Below, piece by piece: positions 32,507-34,283 of a DNA stretch of 34,283 bases; the first letter of the stretch is position 1, and each line of letters opens with the position of its first letter. Under the pieces are notes generated by a model. That model saw nothing but the letters and a program-made list of their open reading frames with translations, was not told the DNA's origin and ran no database searches. This DNA is from Desulfobacterales bacterium (GTDB lineage Bacteria > Desulfobacterota > Desulfobulbia > Desulfobulbales > BM004). The stretch lies in the NCBI GenBank assembly GCA_021647905.1, contig JAKITW010000022.1:1-34283 (forward strand), written 5' to 3'. The translations under genes and the position numbers were made by a program.

Positions 32507-32630
32507 AGATCTCCCCGTTATACCCCACAAGCCGCTTGCGCGCATCGCCGGCACCTGTGAGTGGTTGCCTTTTCACCAGTCACCACCAACCAGCATGGCT
32601 TGGACCATGCTGACCGGCCACAACCAAAAA

Positions 32631-34058
32631 ATGGTCCCCTCCACTCCTCCAGACACCGCTGTTTCCGGCGCAGAGACCATTGCCGCCATTGCCACCCCGG
32701 CCGGTGCCGGCGGTATCGGGATCATCAGGGTCAGCGGTCCCCTGGCCGGGCCCATCCTCTCCCAGGTGTTCCGGCCCCATCGCCCGGTCTCGTCTTTTGC
32801 CAGTCATCACATGTATTACGGCTGGATCGTCGATCCAGGAACCGGTTCCCTGCTGGACGAGGTGCTGGCGGTGTTCATGCGTGCCCCCCATACCTATACC
32901 CGGGAGGACGTGACCGAGATTCACTGCCACGGCAGCTACCTGGTCCTGGAAATGATCCTGGCCCTCATCTTCAGGCAGGGCGCCCGGCCGGCCCGGGCCG
33001 GTGAATTTACCAAGCGCGCCTTTTTGAACGGCCGTATCGACCTGACCCGGGCCGAGGCGGTACTGGAGCTGCTCCAGGCCAAGACCGGACCGGCCCTTGG
33101 CCTGGCCTGCGGCCAGTTGCAGGGCAGGCTCCATGACCAGGTGATGGCGGTGCGCGAGTCATTGCTGGCCGTGCGGGCGGTGATCGAGGTGGCCATTGAT
33201 TTTCCCGAGGAGGAAGGGGAGATACTTGATCCGGCCCGAATGGCGGAGCAGCTGCAACAGGAGGTGATAGGGCCGATTACCGCCCTGCTGGCCGATGCCG
33301 ATCAGGGCCGGATATTTCGCAAAGGCATCTCCGCGGTGATCCTGGGCCGGCCCAATGTGGGCAAGTCGAGCCTGCTCAATACCCTGCTCCGGGAGGAGCG
33401 GGCCCTGGTCACCGCCATCCCCGGCACCACCCGCGACACCATTGAGGAGTATGTGAACATCAAGGGGATGCCGGTCAGGATCATTGATACCGCCGGGATC
33501 CGCGATACCAGCGAAACAGTGGAGGCGTTGGGCGTCCGCCGGGCCCGGGCCAAGCTGGCCGAGGCCGACCTGGTGCTGCTGCTGCTGGACCTTTCAACCG
33601 GATTGACCCCTGAGGACCGGCAGCTCTATGCCAATATCAGGGAGAACAATGGCGATACCCTGCTGCTGGTGGTCCTGAACAAGCAGGACCTGGTGCCTGA
33701 TCTTGATCCGGGCTCGTTTGCCGCTGATTTTCCCGAAGAGGTCCTGGTACCGATCTCCGCCAAGAATGGCGATGGGATCAGGCAACTGGAGCAGGCGATA
33801 TTCACCGCAGTGGCCGGCCAAGACACCCTGCCCGACTCCGGGCCGGGCTGTGCCCCCAATCTCCGGCACCGGGCCGCGCTGGCCAAGGCCCTGGATGCCT
33901 GTCAACGGGCCGCGGCCGGGCTCACAGAGGGGCTGCCGCCGGACCTGCTCGCCGTGGACCTGCAGGCAACCCTGGACCATCTCGCCGATATCGTCGGCGA
34001 GACCACCACCGAGGATGTACTGGACATGATATTCGAGCGGTTCTGCATCGGCAAATAA
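32631..34058 (+). CDS. mnmE: tRNA modification GTPase MnmE
   Basis: 475-aa GTPase (TrmE) that works with MnmG on tRNA wobble uridine. N-terminal tetrahydrofolate-binding domain with TIAAIATPAGAGGIGIIRVSG and the HCHGSY region; G domain inserted in a helical domain with G1 GRPNVGKSS, G2/G3 region IPGTTRDT and DTAGIRDT, and NKQD; the C-terminus ends in the obligatory CIGK. The start is chosen at 32631: the frame continues to 32595 (MAWTML...), but that peptide comes from a near-palindrome (AACCAGCATGG) also found in other intergenic sites. Confidence 0.94.
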   Translation: MVPSTPPDTAVSGAETIAAIATPAGAGGIGIIRVSGPLAGPILSQVFRPHRPVSSFASHHMYYGWIVDPGTGSLLDEVLAVFMRAPHTYTREDVTEIHCHGSYLVLEMILALIFRQGARPARAGEFTKRAFLNGRIDLTRAEAVLELLQAKTGPALGLACGQLQGRLHDQVMAVRESLLAVRAVIEVAIDFPEEEGEILDPARMAEQLQQEVIGPITALLADADQGRIFRKGISAVILGRPNVGKSSLLNTLLREERALVTAIPGTTRDTIEEYVNIKGMPVRIIDTAGIRDTSETVEALGVRRARAKLAEADLVLLLLDLSTGLTPEDRQLYANIRENNGDTLLLVVLNKQDLVPDLDPGSFAADFPEEVLVPISAKNGDGIRQLEQAIFTAVAGQDTLPDSGPGCAPNLRHRAALAKALDACQRAAAGLTEGLPPDLLAVDLQATLDHLADIVGETTTEDVLDMIFERFCIGK

Positions 34059-34156
34059 TCGTAAGCCTCCACCAGCAACGCACCCGGAGATCTGTTTCGC
34101 TTCCTTCCGGGCGAATCATTTGTCGGCGGGCAGAGGAAAATCGGGAAGATCGCGCA

Positions 34157-34186
34157 GACAGGGGGACACCCTATATTCCCCCTGTC
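34157..34186. terminator. Hairpin after mnmE
   Basis: GACAGGGGG / CCCCCTGTC, 9-bp perfect stem with a 12-nt loop, 99 bp after the mnmE stop. An A-rich stretch and then T-rich sequence follow, but not a direct T-run, so terminator activity is only likely. It may serve both mnmE and a convergent gene from the right. Confidence 0.5.
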
Positions 34187-34206
34187 AAGAGAAAAAATAT
34201 TTTCTT

Positions 34207-34283
34207 TTAAATCAATATATTGAGAGCAATCTTGTTCTCGGGTCGCACCTCTCCCTCGTCCTTCTGCGCAAGGATTTGATCCA
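34207..34283 (-). CDS. Possible partial gene, C-terminal end
   Basis: A frame open to the right edge of the window encodes a C-terminus reading DQILAQKDEGEVRPENKIAL and then NILI before a TAA. The residue mix (acidic and basic, no odd runs) looks like a real protein end, and it lies tail to tail with mnmE around a hairpin. Only 24 residues are visible, so no product can be named. Confidence 0.35.
   Translation of the reverse strand, partial: DQILAQKDEGEVRPENKIALNILI

Noticed and set aside
32079-32630. Long upstream extension of the mnmE frame
   Set aside because: It runs through jag in another frame and reads as Arg/Ser/Pro-rich shadow; MnmE similarity begins only after 32631.

Overview
The window looks like a chromosomal piece of a GC-rich, Gram-negative anaerobe, most likely a Desulfobacterota (sulfate- or sulfur-metabolising delta-proteobacterial) relative. 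This rests on the gene families (PAS and NtrC-type two-component proteins, two TauE/SafE sulfur-oxyanion exporters, NhaD, several ArsB/NhaD-type permeases, the rpmH-rnpA-yidD-yidC-jag-mnmE order) and on base usage. No rRNA, tRNA, CRISPR array or complete transposase gene was seen.

Layout. 1-5600: a tandem heptamer array, then four minus-strand genes: a PAS histidine kinase, a YchF-type ATPase, a zinc alcohol dehydrogenase and a periplasmic delta-class carbonic anhydrase. The last looks like a self-contained, AT-richer unit with its own promoter, a palindromic operator and terminators on both sides. 5600-6240: a gene-poor patch with a 175-bp IS66-like non-autonomous element inserted in a 75-bp repeat whose uninterrupted copy lies at 18290. 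6240-14674: a plus-strand run of three small proteins sharing an unusual FAEAGE motif (two of them universal-stress-protein-like), an SLC13-type permease with regulatory RCK_C domains, NhaD, and a coupled histidine kinase / sigma-54 activator pair. 14600-19820: a CBS-domain protein, another ArsB/NhaD-type permease with an extracytoplasmic beta-sandwich, two TauE/SafE exporters and a small membrane protein. 20130-28180: an unusual Nth-Xth DNA-repair fusion, then the minus-strand set fmdB, trkA, trkH, mnmG, lgt. 28530-34060: rpmH, rnpA, yidD, yidC, jag, mnmE behind a near-consensus sigma-70 promoter. A possible partial gene enters at the right edge.

How it may work together. The middle 12 kb is an ion- and anion-homeostasis block. 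Na+/H+ exchange, divalent-anion permeases, sulfur-oxyanion export and a membrane sensor with sigma-54 output sit beside USP-like proteins, and TrkAH potassium uptake lies nearby. The block is bracketed by direct 75-bp repeats. The most notable non-coding finding is a 101-bp MITE-like element in four copies (5355, 21711, 28202, 28309) with terminal inverted repeats and recognisable target-site duplications. One copy lies inside the predicted 5' leader of the carbonic anhydrase mRNA.

All functions are read from sequence motifs by eye. Start codons are stated where a choice had to be made.
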